A DNA stretch of 19,998 nt from Desulfuromonas sp. GTDB taxonomy: Bacteria; Desulfobacterota; Desulfuromonadia; Desulfuromonadales; SZUA-401. Positions 8,581-15,361 of this stretch are shown in pieces; position 1 is the stretch's first letter, and each line of letters begins with the position of its first letter. Position numbers and translations under genes: made by a program. The stretch lies in the NCBI GenBank assembly GCA_002869605.1, contig PKUI01000189.1, positions 1 through 19,998 on the forward strand. Reading direction: 5' to 3'. Under the pieces are notes generated by a model, which had not been told where the DNA came from, ran no database searches, and saw nothing but the letters and a program-made list of their open reading frames with translations.

Positions 8581-9510
8581 ATGTATATTTGTTTTGTTCC
8601 GCTTCATAGCGGCCCGATATCAGCCGAGGATTTTTTGCACCAGCAGTTTCCGGACCTGGCGCAGAGCTATCTCGCCAAGCTGCTCAAACGGGGCAAGTTC
8701 AAGTGCTCCGACGCCCCCCTGCAGCGCGATACCCTGCTGCAGCCAGGAGAACTGCTGACCCTTCCCGGCAACCACAGCTTTCAGGAGCAAATTGCCAACG
8801 GTTCCCCGGCCATCCTCCATGAAACATCCACCACGCTGGTGGTCAACAAGCCGGCGCTGCTCGCCGTGCATGCCGGCGTCGGCCACCGGGACGACAACCT
8901 GTTACTCCGCCTGGGCGTCACCATGCACCAGCGCAGGGCTCCCTATCGCCTGCATGCCGTCCATCGACTCGACCGGGAGACCTCCGGAGCGCTACTGCTG
9001 GCCAAGGGGAAGCAGGCCGCGGGGACCTTCGGCCGCCACCTGATGAACGGCGAGGTCCACAAACGCTACCTGGCCCTGGTCTGCGGCAAGCCGGCCAGCG
9101 AAGGGCTACTGACGACACCGCTACAGCAACGCGGCAAGCTGCGCGAATCGACCACCTCGTTCCGTACCATTGCCGGCAATCAACACTACAGCCTGCTCGA
9201 GCTCGATCTACACAGCGGCCGCACCCATCAGATCCGTCGACACCTCGCCGCAGCCGGCACCCCGCTATACGGAGACCGGCGCTACGGTGCCGGGCATCCT
9301 CACGCGCCGCACTTCTATCTCCACTGCCGCCAGTTGAGTTTCCCCTGCCCCGACAGCGAAGCACTCTTCAGCGTCATCGCACCGCTGCCCGAAGCGTTTT
9401 TGGCCAAACTCTGCGAACTCGGCCTCCAGGCCGACACCGCGCTCCAGGAACTGGGCCCATACCGAAGAATCTTCAGGGAAGATCTTCCCAACACCAGGCA
9501 CACAGAGTAG
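8581..9510 (+). CDS. RluA-family 23S rRNA pseudouridine synthase
   Basis: Converts uridine to pseudouridine, probably in large-subunit rRNA. The 309-residue protein has an S4-like RNA-binding domain (about 13-62; LAKLLKRGKFKCSD, PGELLTLP). The RluA catalytic domain begins at LVVNKPALLAVHAG (about 86) and holds the catalytic Asp in HRLDRETSG (128-136, Asp131). The later LELDLHSGRTHQIRRHL and PLYGDRRYG motifs are present. It is closest in layout to RluC/RluD, but the exact target uridine cannot be assigned. The start is uncertain: ATG 8581 begins just before the S4 domain but has no ribosome binding site. An in-frame ATG at 8521 would add 20 unremarkable residues and has AAGGAG only at 17 bases. 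The gene is divergent from smc, and an AsmA-like gene follows 43 bases downstream. Confidence 0.9.
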   Translation: MYICFVPLHSGPISAEDFLHQQFPDLAQSYLAKLLKRGKFKCSDAPLQRDTLLQPGELLTLPGNHSFQEQIANGSPAILHETSTTLVVNKPALLAVHAGVGHRDDNLLLRLGVTMHQRRAPYRLHAVHRLDRETSGALLLAKGKQAAGTFGRHLMNGEVHKRYLALVCGKPASEGLLTTPLQQRGKLRESTTSFRTIAGNQHYSLLELDLHSGRTHQIRRHLAAAGTPLYGDRRYGAGHPHAPHFYLHCRQLSFPCPDSEALFSVIAPLPEAFLAKLCELGLQADTALQELGPYRRIFREDLPNTRHTE

Positions 9511-9553
9511 ACTGTTACTTTTTGCCCCGATCAGTCCAAGAGACGACGCGACC

Positions 9554-12355
9554 ATGAAAAAACGCACCCTGATCAACCTCACCCTGTTCCCGGTGGTCCT
9601 GGCAGCCATCCTTGTCATCTCGCTGCTGACCCTCGACCTCAACCCCTACCGGGATCAGGTCGTATGGTCCCTCGAGCAGGCTTTTTCGCGCCCGGTAAAG
9701 CTCGGCAGCCTCGAGCTGACCCTGCACGGCGGCCTGGCCCTGGAACTCCACGACCTGCAGGTCGGCAGCGACGAGGAGGCCAACCACTTCCGTACCGGCA
9801 AGGCACTCTTCAAGCCGCGCCTGCTTGAACTGCTACATGGCCGCCTCACCTTCGACAAGATCGAACTCGAAAAGCCTTCTCTGCAGATCACCCTCCCCCA
9901 CAGCGAGGGAGACGAGGAAGAACCGGACAGTTCACCGCCCAACACCGCCCCATTGTTCGCCAACCTCCCCGGGCTCAAGCGTCTCAAGCTGCTGGAGGCG
10001 GATGTCGTCGTGCGCAACGTCTCAGCAACCATCCCACAACTCAGCCTGCAAAGTCTCAACCTGACCATGGAAGGGTTTCACCCGGGAGAAACCGGACAGA
10101 TAACGCTCAGCGGAAACCTTGGAGAAAGCGCCAACAACCTCACTCCGCTCTCCCTCAGCGGACGCGTCCAGATCCCCCAGGCCAGTGAAAACTGGCTCGG
10201 CCAACTGCTCGACATCAAGCTTGCCGTCCGGGAGGTGAAACGCGAGAACTGGCAGGAGCTGCTACCGCAGACCCTCACCGGAATGTTCCCCGACACCCCC
10301 TTTGACCTTTACCTCGATCTCAACAGCAGCGAAGACGGGAAAATGTCGGCCACCGTGACCCTGGAAAGCAGTGACAAAAGGCAGCCCTGCCTTCCGCCGA
10401 ACCTGACCCTCAACATCACCGACGCCACCCTCAGCGGCAACTACGCCAGACGGAGCCCCGCCTACGACCTGCTGCTTGAAGGGCAAGGACAGCTCGAACG
10501 ATGCGGCACCGAGATGGCCACCTTTACCCTTCACCAGAAGCTGAGCGGGAGCCCGGAGCAGACGGAGATCGAAAGTCGTATCGATGCGCAACTCGACACA
10601 GCTGCGCTCACCACCTGGTTGCCCCCAAAACAGAAAGGCCTGCGCGCCGAGGGGCGGATGCCGCTGACCGTGGAGCTCGCTGGCAACAGCAAGAAACTTG
10701 ACTGGGCAGTGCGGGGGAAGCTGGACAAGGTCGCGCTTTTCCGCAACAACCTGATGCTCAAGACGCCGGGTATCCCCGGCAGGCTGCGCGCCCAGGGGGA
10801 ACTCGGCACGGGACGCAAACTTACCGCCGGGCAGATTAAACTGGGCGACCTGCAGGTAAACCTGAGCGGAACCTACACGAACAACAGCCAGACGGTTGAG
10901 CTGCAACTGCCACCGTTCGAGATTTCCCGCCTGGAAGAGACCCTCCCTGCCCTGGCCCAATGGGACCTTCGCGGCACCCTCAGCGGCAACTACCGTTTTC
11001 ACAAATCAGTTCAGGGCTGGCAGAGCGATGGCCTCTTCGACCTGAGCGGGGTTGCGGCGTCCCACCCCTACCCCCTGGGAGCGGTACAGCAAACCACGGC
11101 GCAGCTGAAATTCCACAACCACCAGCTCTACTTCACCTGCTCACCGCTAGGGCTTGGAGAATCGCAACTGTTTGTGACCGGGACGATCGCCGACCTGCGC
11201 AAACCGGTTTTCGAAATTCACGCAGAGACCCCAGCGATGCTCGCCCGCGACCTAGTCTTCAAGCGTCCCGGGGTGCACCTGAATGACCTGGCAGGCGATC
11301 TGCGCATCGATGGAAGCGGCATGGAATTCATTGACGCGCGGGTACGGCTCGACAGCGGCACCCGTGCCGAGGTCGATGGTCACCTCGACTTCCACACCCA
11401 CCGTCTCTACCTGAATGCCCGCGCCAGCTACGGCCATATTGACGAAGTCATCCAGCTCTTCTCCGGGCCGGCGCGCTGGAACGACGCCGAACAGCAAGAG
11501 CAAAGTGCCCACCATCAAGGCCCGCACCTGAAAGTCATCGTCGACGCGGAAGCGCAAAAAGGGGAAATCGGCGACGTCTCCTTCGAGCAGGCCCGCGGCA
11601 CGGTCACGGTTGGCAACGGCAAGGTCGAGGTCTACCCGCTAACCTTCAGCGGGCAGGGACAAGGAACGGCTACGGCACGGGTCGACTACCAGAGCCGCGC
11701 GGAAAAGGTCGGCTGGCTCAGGGTCAGCGGCCACCTGAACCAGTTTGACTCCTCGACCATCTACCAACAGTACTGGAAACAGGAAGGGGTCCTCAGGGGA
11801 CCACTCGACGCCGACTTCTTCTTCCAGGGACCATGCGACAACCAGTTCTTCGCCCGCGGAGACGGCGCCGCCTACCTGGAAATCACCGATGGTACGCTAC
11901 GCAAGTTCAACGCCATCTCCAAGGCCTTTTCGTTGCTCAACGTCTCGCAGCTGGTCAAGGGGGATCTTCCCGACATCTCGGGGCATGGTATGAAATTCAA
12001 GCTCGCCAAGGGGACCCTGTCGTTCGGTGGCGACTACGTCTACTTCGACGACTTGGCAATCTTCAGCAACTCGCTGAACATGTCGATGGTGGGCAGGGTC
12101 GGCATCACCAGCCAAGAGGCCGACTATATTCTCGGCGTACAACCGCTGCAGACGGTTGACAAGGTGGTCAGCAAGATCCCGGTGGTCGGCTGGCTGCTGA
12201 CCGGCGACGAGAAGACCCTATTCACCGTACACTTCCAGGTCAAGGGACCACTCGGCGACCCCTCGGTGGTGGCGATCCCCGGCTCGTCACTCGGCAGTGG
12301 TATCCTTGGTATCTTCCAGCGCACCCTGCAGTTGCCGGGGAAGTTGGTCAAGTAG
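9554..12355 (+). CDS. AsmA/YhdP-like envelope protein
   Basis: A 933-residue protein with an N-terminal inner-membrane anchor (about residues 7-27, a hydrophobic run after MKKR) and a large periplasmic region of repeated beta strands. It begins with the AsmA pattern LNPYRDQVVWSLEQAFSRPVK, then LELTLHGGLALELHDLQVG. The C-terminal part (about 640-930) has the AsmA-like alternating strands KGTLSFGGDYVYFDDLAIFS, SLNMSMVGRVG and FTVHFQVKGPLGDPSV. AsmA-like proteins such as YhdP, TamB and AsmA are thought to bridge the two membranes and move phospholipids or support outer-membrane assembly. The length lies between AsmA (about 617) and YhdP (about 1266). Which subgroup it belongs to cannot be settled by eye. 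It follows the pseudouridine synthase with a weak ribosome binding site, and no terminator is seen just after it. Confidence 0.85.
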   Translation: MKKRTLINLTLFPVVLAAILVISLLTLDLNPYRDQVVWSLEQAFSRPVKLGSLELTLHGGLALELHDLQVGSDEEANHFRTGKALFKPRLLELLHGRLTFDKIELEKPSLQITLPHSEGDEEEPDSSPPNTAPLFANLPGLKRLKLLEADVVVRNVSATIPQLSLQSLNLTMEGFHPGETGQITLSGNLGESANNLTPLSLSGRVQIPQASENWLGQLLDIKLAVREVKRENWQELLPQTLTGMFPDTPFDLYLDLNSSEDGKMSATVTLESSDKRQPCLPPNLTLNITDATLSGNYARRSPAYDLLLEGQGQLERCGTEMATFTLHQKLSGSPEQTEIESRIDAQLDTAALTTWLPPKQKGLRAEGRMPLTVELAGNSKKLDWAVRGKLDKVALFRNNLMLKTPGIPGRLRAQGELGTGRKLTAGQIKLGDLQVNLSGTYTNNSQTVELQLPPFEISRLEETLPALAQWDLRGTLSGNYRFHKSVQGWQSDGLFDLSGVAASHPYPLGAVQQTTAQLKFHNHQLYFTCSPLGLGESQLFVTGTIADLRKPVFEIHAETPAMLARDLVFKRPGVHLNDLAGDLRIDGSGMEFIDARVRLDSGTRAEVDGHLDFHTHRLYLNARASYGHIDEVIQLFSGPARWNDAEQQEQSAHHQGPHLKVIVDAEAQKGEIGDVSFEQARGTVTVGNGKVEVYPLTFSGQGQGTATARVDYQSRAEKVGWLRVSGHLNQFDSSTIYQQYWKQEGVLRGPLDADFFFQGPCDNQFFARGDGAAYLEITDGTLRKFNAISKAFSLLNVSQLVKGDLPDISGHGMKFKLAKGTLSFGGDYVYFDDLAIFSNSLNMSMVGRVGITSQEADYILGVQPLQTVDKVVSKIPVVGWLLTGDEKTLFTVHFQVKGPLGDPSVVAIPGSSLGSGILGIFQRTLQLPGKLVK

Positions 12356-12470
12356 CGGAATTAAACCGACCCCTCCAGTGATATCGAAGCGCAAAAGGAC
12401 TCCTCAGCCAACACCGCCGGGGGCGCCCGGCAGCGCCTTAAGGGCCCGGGGTCACGGCCCCGCACGCCGC

Positions 12471-12502
12471 CTTACTCTTTTGTTACGCCACAAAAGAGTA
12501 AG
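12471..12502. repeat. Hairpin 1 inside the repeat element
   Basis: CTTACTCTTTTG (12471-12482) is followed by an eight-base loop and its exact complement CAAAAGAGTAAG (12491-12502), a 12-base-pair stem. It shares the outer CTTAC/GTAAG with hairpin 2, about 150 bases further on, suggesting that the two arose from one ancestral unit. Confidence 0.8.
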
Positions 12503-12625
12503 CAGAAAAAGGCGCCCCAGCCTCCGCGCCGGCTAAAGCCGGTTCCCGGGTCCGGCTGGATTAAAACTTCCGGACAACGAGGGCACCCGATCGTCGGGTG
12601 ACGGAGTTCGGGGTGGTTTCTTTGG

Positions 12626-12658
12626 CTTACCTTTCTTTGCCACTCAAAGAAAGGTAAG
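12626..12658. repeat. Hairpin 2 inside the repeat element
   Basis: CTTACCTTTCTTTG (12626-12639), a five-base loop CCACT and the exact complement CAAAGAAAGGTAAG (12645-12658) give a 14-base-pair stem. It abuts the right terminal inverted repeat. The flank just before it (GTTCGGGGTGGTTTC) is also typical of dispersed repeats of this type, from memory rather than a search. Confidence 0.8.
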
Positions 12659-12731
12659 GCGCATGCCGGGCGCCCCCGGCGATGTTGATCTTTAACGGTT
12701 CATGCCCTTTTTTTAAATACTTTCCAAAACG

Positions 12732-12765
12732 CAAGAGGCCGAAGGGAATCCCCTTCGGCCTCTTG
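12732..12765 (-). terminator. Intrinsic terminator of ubiE
   Basis: A perfect 15-base-pair stem, CAAGAGGCCGAAGGG (12732-12746) with its complement (12751-12765), around a four-base loop. On the minus strand it is followed by CGTTTTGG, a short T run, so it terminates leftward transcription from ubiE, whose stop is about 30 bases away. The plus-strand flank has no T run. Confidence 0.8.
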
Positions 12766-12795
12766 TGGCTTACTATTTATGGCACTGCTGACGCC

Positions 12796-13509
12796 CTATG
12801 CCGGGCGGGTGCCGACAAAAACACTGGCAATACCGCCGGTCAGCGGGTGGCTGCGCACCTGCTCGAAGCCGGCCTTGCGCATCATCTCCTCAAAAGTCGG
12901 GCGATCGGGAAACTCAAGCACCGAATCGGGGAGATACTGGTAGGCGCTGCGCTTGGAGAGCAGGCCGCCGATGAACGGTAGGATGTGCTTGAAGTAGAGA
13001 TAGTAGATGTTCTGAAAGAGGCGGTTCTTGGGGTGGGAGAACTCCAGGATCACCGCGCGTCCGCCCGGCTTGAGCACCCGGCACATCTCGCGCAGCCCCA
13101 ACGGACGATCGACAACGTTGCGGATACCGAAGGCGATGGTGATGCCGTCGAAGCTCTTCTCGGGATGGGGGATCGCCTCGCACGAGGCATTGGCCAGGCG
13201 GATACGCTCGCGGTAAGGCGACGCGGCAACCTTGTCGCGCCCCAGCACCAGCATTCCCTGGGTGAAGTCTTCGCCAATGATCTCGACCGAGGGAGGGGTC
13301 TGTGCCGCGATCTCCAGCGCCACGTCACCGGTTCCGGTGGCGATATCGAGAAAACGTGCGTCCTCTTTCAATTCCAGCTGGCGCACCGCAAAGCGGCGCC
13401 AGCGGCGATCGATCCCCATAGAAAGCAGCCGGTTCAGCAAATCGTAACGCGGCGCAATGGTATCGAACATATTCTGGATACCGCGCCCTTTATCGGTGAG
13501 TCTTGCCAT
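12796..13509 (-). CDS. ubiE: Demethylmenaquinone/ubiquinone C-methyltransferase UbiE/MenG
   Basis: SAM-dependent methyltransferase for the C-methylation step of menaquinone (and, where present, ubiquinone) biosynthesis. The 237-residue protein shows family features in order: IQNMFDTIAPRYDLLNRLLS (11-30), the SAM-binding motif LDIATGTGDVAL (54-65), the IAFGIRNVVDR segment, CRVLKPGGRAVILEFSHP, and YYLYFKHILPFIGGLLS with YQYLPDSV near the C-terminus. The ATG at 13507-13509 is chosen because GGAAGGG lies just upstream and the product then has standard length. An in-frame ATG at 13575 would add 22 residues but has no ribosome binding site and lies upstream of the likely -10. In a deltaproteobacterium the menaquinone step is the probable role. 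It stands alone, divergent from mutT, with its own terminator. Confidence 0.94.
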   Translation of the reverse strand: MARLTDKGRGIQNMFDTIAPRYDLLNRLLSMGIDRRWRRFAVRQLELKEDARFLDIATGTGDVALEIAAQTPPSVEIIGEDFTQGMLVLGRDKVAASPYRERIRLANASCEAIPHPEKSFDGITIAFGIRNVVDRPLGLREMCRVLKPGGRAVILEFSHPKNRLFQNIYYLYFKHILPFIGGLLSKRSAYQYLPDSVLEFPDRPTFEEMMRKAGFEQVRSHPLTGGIASVFVGTRPA

Positions 13510-13565
13510 GATACCCTTCCCGTTGGAAAAATCAGACAGGAGCTCGCCTGCCGTAACAGGCGCCT

Positions 13566-13594
13566 CTTCTACCATATTCGCCCACGACTGTCAC
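13566..13594 (-). promoter_or_regulatory. Probable ubiE promoter
   Basis: On the minus strand, GTGACA (plus 13589-13594, five of six to the -35 consensus) and TAGAAG (plus 13566-13571, four of six to the -10) are 17 bases apart. The leader that follows contains a perfect six-base-pair hairpin, CGCCTG/CAGGCG (13545-13562). This placement supports the downstream ubiE start at 13509. Confidence 0.4.
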
Positions 13595-13631
13595 CAAAAA
13601 CTGCCCGCATAAGCGCCCAAAGGAGCCCAAC

Positions 13632-14027
13632 ATGTCCCTCCCCCTGCTCGTCACCGCAGCTATCGCCATCCGCGATGACCGCGTCCTGATCACCCAGCGC
13701 ATGCCGGGGAGTCGCCATGCCGGCATGTGGGAATTCCCTGGCGGGAAAATGGAGAAGAACGAGTCCCCCACCGAAACGCTGCAGAGGGAAATCTGCGAAG
13801 AGCTCGGCGTAGAGGTGCAGGTCGAGGAGATTTTTGCGGTCATTCACCATCGTTATGAATGGGGAGCCATCCTGCTGCTCGCCTATCGCTGTCAACTGGA
13901 AGAGAAGCCCCTGCAACACCTCGAAGTTGCCGACCACCGCTGGGTCACCCCGCAAGAACTCGATGACTACCCCCTGCTCGACGCCGACCGTCCCTTGGTC
14001 GAGAAACTGCAGTCCGGGCTAATTTAA
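13632..14027 (+). CDS. MutT-type Nudix hydrolase (8-oxo-dGTP diphosphatase family)
   Basis: A 131-residue single-domain Nudix protein, the length of MutT. The Nudix box is perfect: G38, five residues, E44, seven residues, R52-E53, then I-C-E-E-L-G-V ending at 60, with the metal-binding glutamates present. The preceding MWEFPGGK motif and N-terminal LVTAAIAIRDDRVLITQRMPG match MutT, which removes mutagenic 8-oxo-dGTP by hydrolysis to the monophosphate. Other Nudix substrates (CTP-type pyrophosphohydrolases) use the same motifs, so the substrate is a family-level inference. A good AAGGAG lies six bases before the ATG. It is divergent from ubiE, and no terminator is visible after it. Confidence 0.9.
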   Translation: MSLPLLVTAAIAIRDDRVLITQRMPGSRHAGMWEFPGGKMEKNESPTETLQREICEELGVEVQVEEIFAVIHHRYEWGAILLLAYRCQLEEKPLQHLEVADHRWVTPQELDDYPLLDADRPLVEKLQSGLI

Positions 14028-14034
14028 AACGCCA

Positions 14035-14062
14035 TTAAATATTCTCCCACACTTAAATATTC
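14035..14062. repeat. Pair of direct repeats TTAAATATTC
   Basis: The same ten bases occur at 14035-14044 and 14053-14062, 18 bases start to start. They lie in the AT-rich gap between mutT and the IclR-family gene, about 90 bases upstream of the proposed IclR promoter. The spacing is near two helical turns, so they could be tandem binding sites, though AT-rich sequence can repeat by chance. Confidence 0.4.
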
Positions 14063-14147
14063 AGAGCTCCAAGACACGTCCCGCTAACAAACACACAGAA
14101 AAGCATAATATGCCGTAAAGACGTAATAAATTATGTCCATTCCTGCC

Positions 14148-14176
14148 TTGACATAAAATAGAACAATGTATTAAAG
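14148..14176 (+). promoter_or_regulatory. Probable promoter of the IclR-family gene
   Basis: A perfect -35 hexamer TTGACA (14148-14153) lies about 60 bases before the regulator start. The -10 is less clear: TATTAA (14169-14174, spacing 15), TTAAAG (14171-14176, spacing 17) or TAAAGT (spacing 18) are all partial matches. An eight-base palindrome GTTGCAAC (14176-14183) lies just after it, where an autoregulatory operator could sit. Confidence 0.45.
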
Positions 14177-14209
14177 TTGCAACAAATGGCTAATAGCGGG
14201 AGGGCAACT

Positions 14210-14959
14210 ATGACCAGTCGCGAAAAGGAATCGTACACCATCCAATCGGTCGAAAACGCCCTCGATGTCCTGGAAGCCCTCGGGGAAGACCCCGAAGAGG
14301 TGCGCATCACCAACCTCAGCAGCCGCCTGGGACTCAACAAAACCAGCGTCTTCCGCCTGCTCGCCACCTTTGAACGCCGTGGCTACGTGGAAAAGAAAGA
14401 CCACAACGGCACCTACCGCCTCGGGCTCAGCGCCTACGAAATCGGGCAAAAGTTCCTACTACGCATGAACCTGCTGAGCAAGGCCAAGCCGCTGATGGAA
14501 AGACTCGCCTTCAGCTGCGACGAAGCGGTCTACCTGGCCGTCCCGCGCAACGAAGAGGTCCTGTTCCTCGATATGGTCGACACCTCCCAGCAGGTCAAGA
14601 CCATATCCCTGGTCGGGCAGCGCTTCCCCCTCCGCGAGACAGCCGCCGGCAAGGCCATTCTCGCCACCCTCGCACCTCAACACACCGCCCTCACCCACGC
14701 GGAGAACCGCTCGATCGTCGAGCGGGGCGGGTGCATCGATCACGGCGTTCTCGGCGAAGATATTTCCAGCGTTGCGGTGCCGATCGCCGACACCAACGAC
14801 ATGCACCTTGGTGCGCTGGTTATCGTCGCCCCCGATTTCCGCATGGACACCGGACGCATCCAGAGCGAGATACTCCCCCAGCTGATCGACACCGGCGAAA
14901 TCGTCTCCTCGAGGCTGGGACATGTCGGCCACCTGATCAACCAGTACCCTCTTCTGTGA
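14210..14959 (+). CDS. IclR-family transcriptional regulator
   Basis: A 249-residue DNA-binding regulator with the standard IclR layout. The N-terminal winged helix-turn-helix (about 9-70) includes IQSVENALDVLEAL, ITNLSSRLGLNKTSVFRLL and TFERRGYVEKK. The C-terminal effector-binding domain (about 80-245) includes LSKAKPLMERLA, ISLVGQRFPLRETAAGKAIL, which holds the family's conserved GxxxPLxxTAxGKA pattern, and SSVAVPI. Such regulators usually bind a small molecule and control an adjacent catabolic or biosynthetic operon. ATG 14210 is used because GGGAGG lies six bases upstream; a TTG 33 bases earlier lacks one. It lies upstream of, and co-directional with, the kamA-rpsU-ablAB run, making that operon a likely target. 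The effector is unknown; lysine, a beta-amino acid or a degradation intermediate are possibilities only. Confidence 0.9.
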   Translation: MTSREKESYTIQSVENALDVLEALGEDPEEVRITNLSSRLGLNKTSVFRLLATFERRGYVEKKDHNGTYRLGLSAYEIGQKFLLRMNLLSKAKPLMERLAFSCDEAVYLAVPRNEEVLFLDMVDTSQQVKTISLVGQRFPLRETAAGKAILATLAPQHTALTHAENRSIVERGGCIDHGVLGEDISSVAVPIADTNDMHLGALVIVAPDFRMDTGRIQSEILPQLIDTGEIVSSRLGHVGHLINQYPLL

Positions 14960-14986
14960 CACCGATTTGACTCAGCCCCCCTGAGA

Positions 14987-14999
14987 TGTTACCGTAACA
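14987..14999. promoter_or_regulatory. Operator-like palindrome TGTTACCGTAACA
   Basis: A perfect 6+1+6 inverted repeat, 28 bases after the IclR-family stop. It overlaps the position of a possible -10 (TACCGT, 14990-14995) that lies 17 bases after TTGACT (14967-14972). The size and symmetry suit a dimeric winged-helix regulator, and the adjacent IclR-family protein is the obvious candidate. A related sequence, TGTGACG...CGTTACA, recurs in the leader hairpin at 15119-15135. Confidence 0.4.
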
Positions 15000-15060
15000 A
15001 GATAGTCAAGGCGGCGCTCTCTCCTGAGCGTACCGACCAAAGACCCGCTATAGAGGTGGA

Positions 15061-15157
15061 CCGATCGTGCCCCCGGCATAATCGGGACGAACCCTCGTCC
15101 TCCAGGGCAGCACTGGCTTGTGACGTTCCGTTACATGACCGGGTGCGGGTGGCCCTG
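15061..15157 (+). ncRNA. Candidate structured leader RNA: three consecutive hairpins
   Basis: Hairpin A (15061-15085): CCGAT/ATCGG closing an internal loop and GCC/GGC with a CCC loop. Hairpin B (15085-15100): GGACGA/TCGTCC, perfect, four-base loop. Hairpin C (15103-15157): CAGGGC/GCCCTG, then CACTGG pairing with CCGGGTG (one bulge), then TGTGACG/CGTTACA with a TTC loop and one G-U pair. The end is followed by TTAAAAAAAACAG. It is not an intrinsic terminator on either strand, because there is no T run after the stem. It does not match the lysine, c-di-GMP, glycine or SAM riboswitch patterns known to me. A cis-regulatory element or small RNA is possible, and so is a repeat copy. Confidence 0.4.
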
Positions 15158-15300
15158 TCCTTAAAAAAAACAGACCTTCACCTTTAACTTCAGGCACGCT
15201 GCTGCCTGGCCGCTTCTTTCCGTCGTGGGACAGCCATGTCTGCTGCTCCCGCTGCTTCCCGTTGCCATTATCGCCGCAGGTGCCCCAGCCGCAAGATTTC

Positions 15301-15332
15301 CGTCGTTTTCGCATCGAAGAACGACGCGTCGT
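15301..15332 (+). promoter_or_regulatory. Hairpin and overlapping palindrome before kamA 1
   Basis: CGTCGTTTTCG (15301-15311) pairs with CGAAGAACGACG (15315-15326) through 11 base pairs with one bulged G and a CAT loop. The right arm is also the first half of a perfect 12-base palindrome, ACGACGCGTCGT (15321-15332). The ACGACG segment can therefore pair with either flanking CGTCGT, giving two mutually exclusive structures. It ends 18 bases before the AAGGAG ribosome binding site of kamA 1, a good position for translational control or for a protein operator. Confidence 0.4.
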
Positions 15333-15361
15333 GGCTTATTTACACACGCAAAGGAGCCTGC

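Larger units (their letters stand above)
12409..12687. repeat. MITE/REP-like non-coding element with terminal inverted repeats
   Basis: A 279-base segment bounded by near-perfect inverted repeats. The left arm 12409-12436 and right arm 12659-12687 match over 28 bases, with one mismatch and one extra base; the core is GCCGGGGGCGCCCGGC and its complement. Inside are two long hairpins built on a CTTAC...GTAAG theme, at 12471-12502 and 12626-12658. A further stem, CACCCGA/TCGGGTG (12584-12600), and GC-rich dyads around 12435-12460 and 12530-12555 are also present. No frame looks like a protein. Motifs of the type CTTTCTTTG...CAAAGAAAG are, from general knowledge, dispersed repeats in many proteobacterial genomes, so this is probably a small non-autonomous element lying between two converging genes. 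No clear target-site duplication was found. Confidence 0.7.
14960..15361 (+). other. Long structured intergenic leader before kamA 1
   Basis: A 402-base gap without a convincing gene. In order it holds: a short dyad CTCAG/CTGAG (14971-14985), a palindrome (14987-14999), a TATAGA hexamer (15049-15054) without a matching -35, three consecutive hairpins (15061-15157), an A-rich run (15162-15170), a hairpin CAGGCA/TGCCTG (15191-15208), and a hairpin plus palindrome (15301-15332) just before the kamA ribosome binding site. An open frame runs in phase with kamA 1 from 15236, but it is Arg/Ser-rich, lacks homology to the KamA N-terminus and has no ribosome binding site. If transcription begins near the TATAGA, the leader is about 300 bases, long enough for a cis-regulatory RNA. 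Confidence 0.6.

Noticed and set aside
12682..12981. Short plus-strand open frame across the ubiE terminator.
   Set aside because: It reads through a perfect terminator stem and antisense to the 3' end of ubiE, with no coding evidence.
15049..15160. Resemblance of TATAGAGGTG in the kamA leader to the start of a lysine riboswitch (AUAGAGGUGC).
   Set aside because: Only the first few bases agree. The AGUA loop motif, the later conserved junction bases and the five-helix arrangement are not found; the following hairpins have a different order.
15103..15170. Leader hairpin C with the following A run as an intrinsic terminator.
   Set aside because: On the plus strand the stem is followed by A, not T. 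On the minus strand the T run would precede the stem. Neither strand gives a terminator.
15048..15314. An 88-codon minus-strand open frame over the leader.
   Set aside because: No ribosome binding site, low-complexity basic composition, and the underlying DNA is made of inverted repeats, which explains it better as structured RNA or repeat.
15236..15361. An N-terminal extension of KamA paralogue 1 by 42 residues.
   Set aside because: No ribosome binding site at 15236, Arg/Ser-rich composition unlike the family, and a strong AAGGAG just before ATG 15362, where the product resembles paralogue 2.
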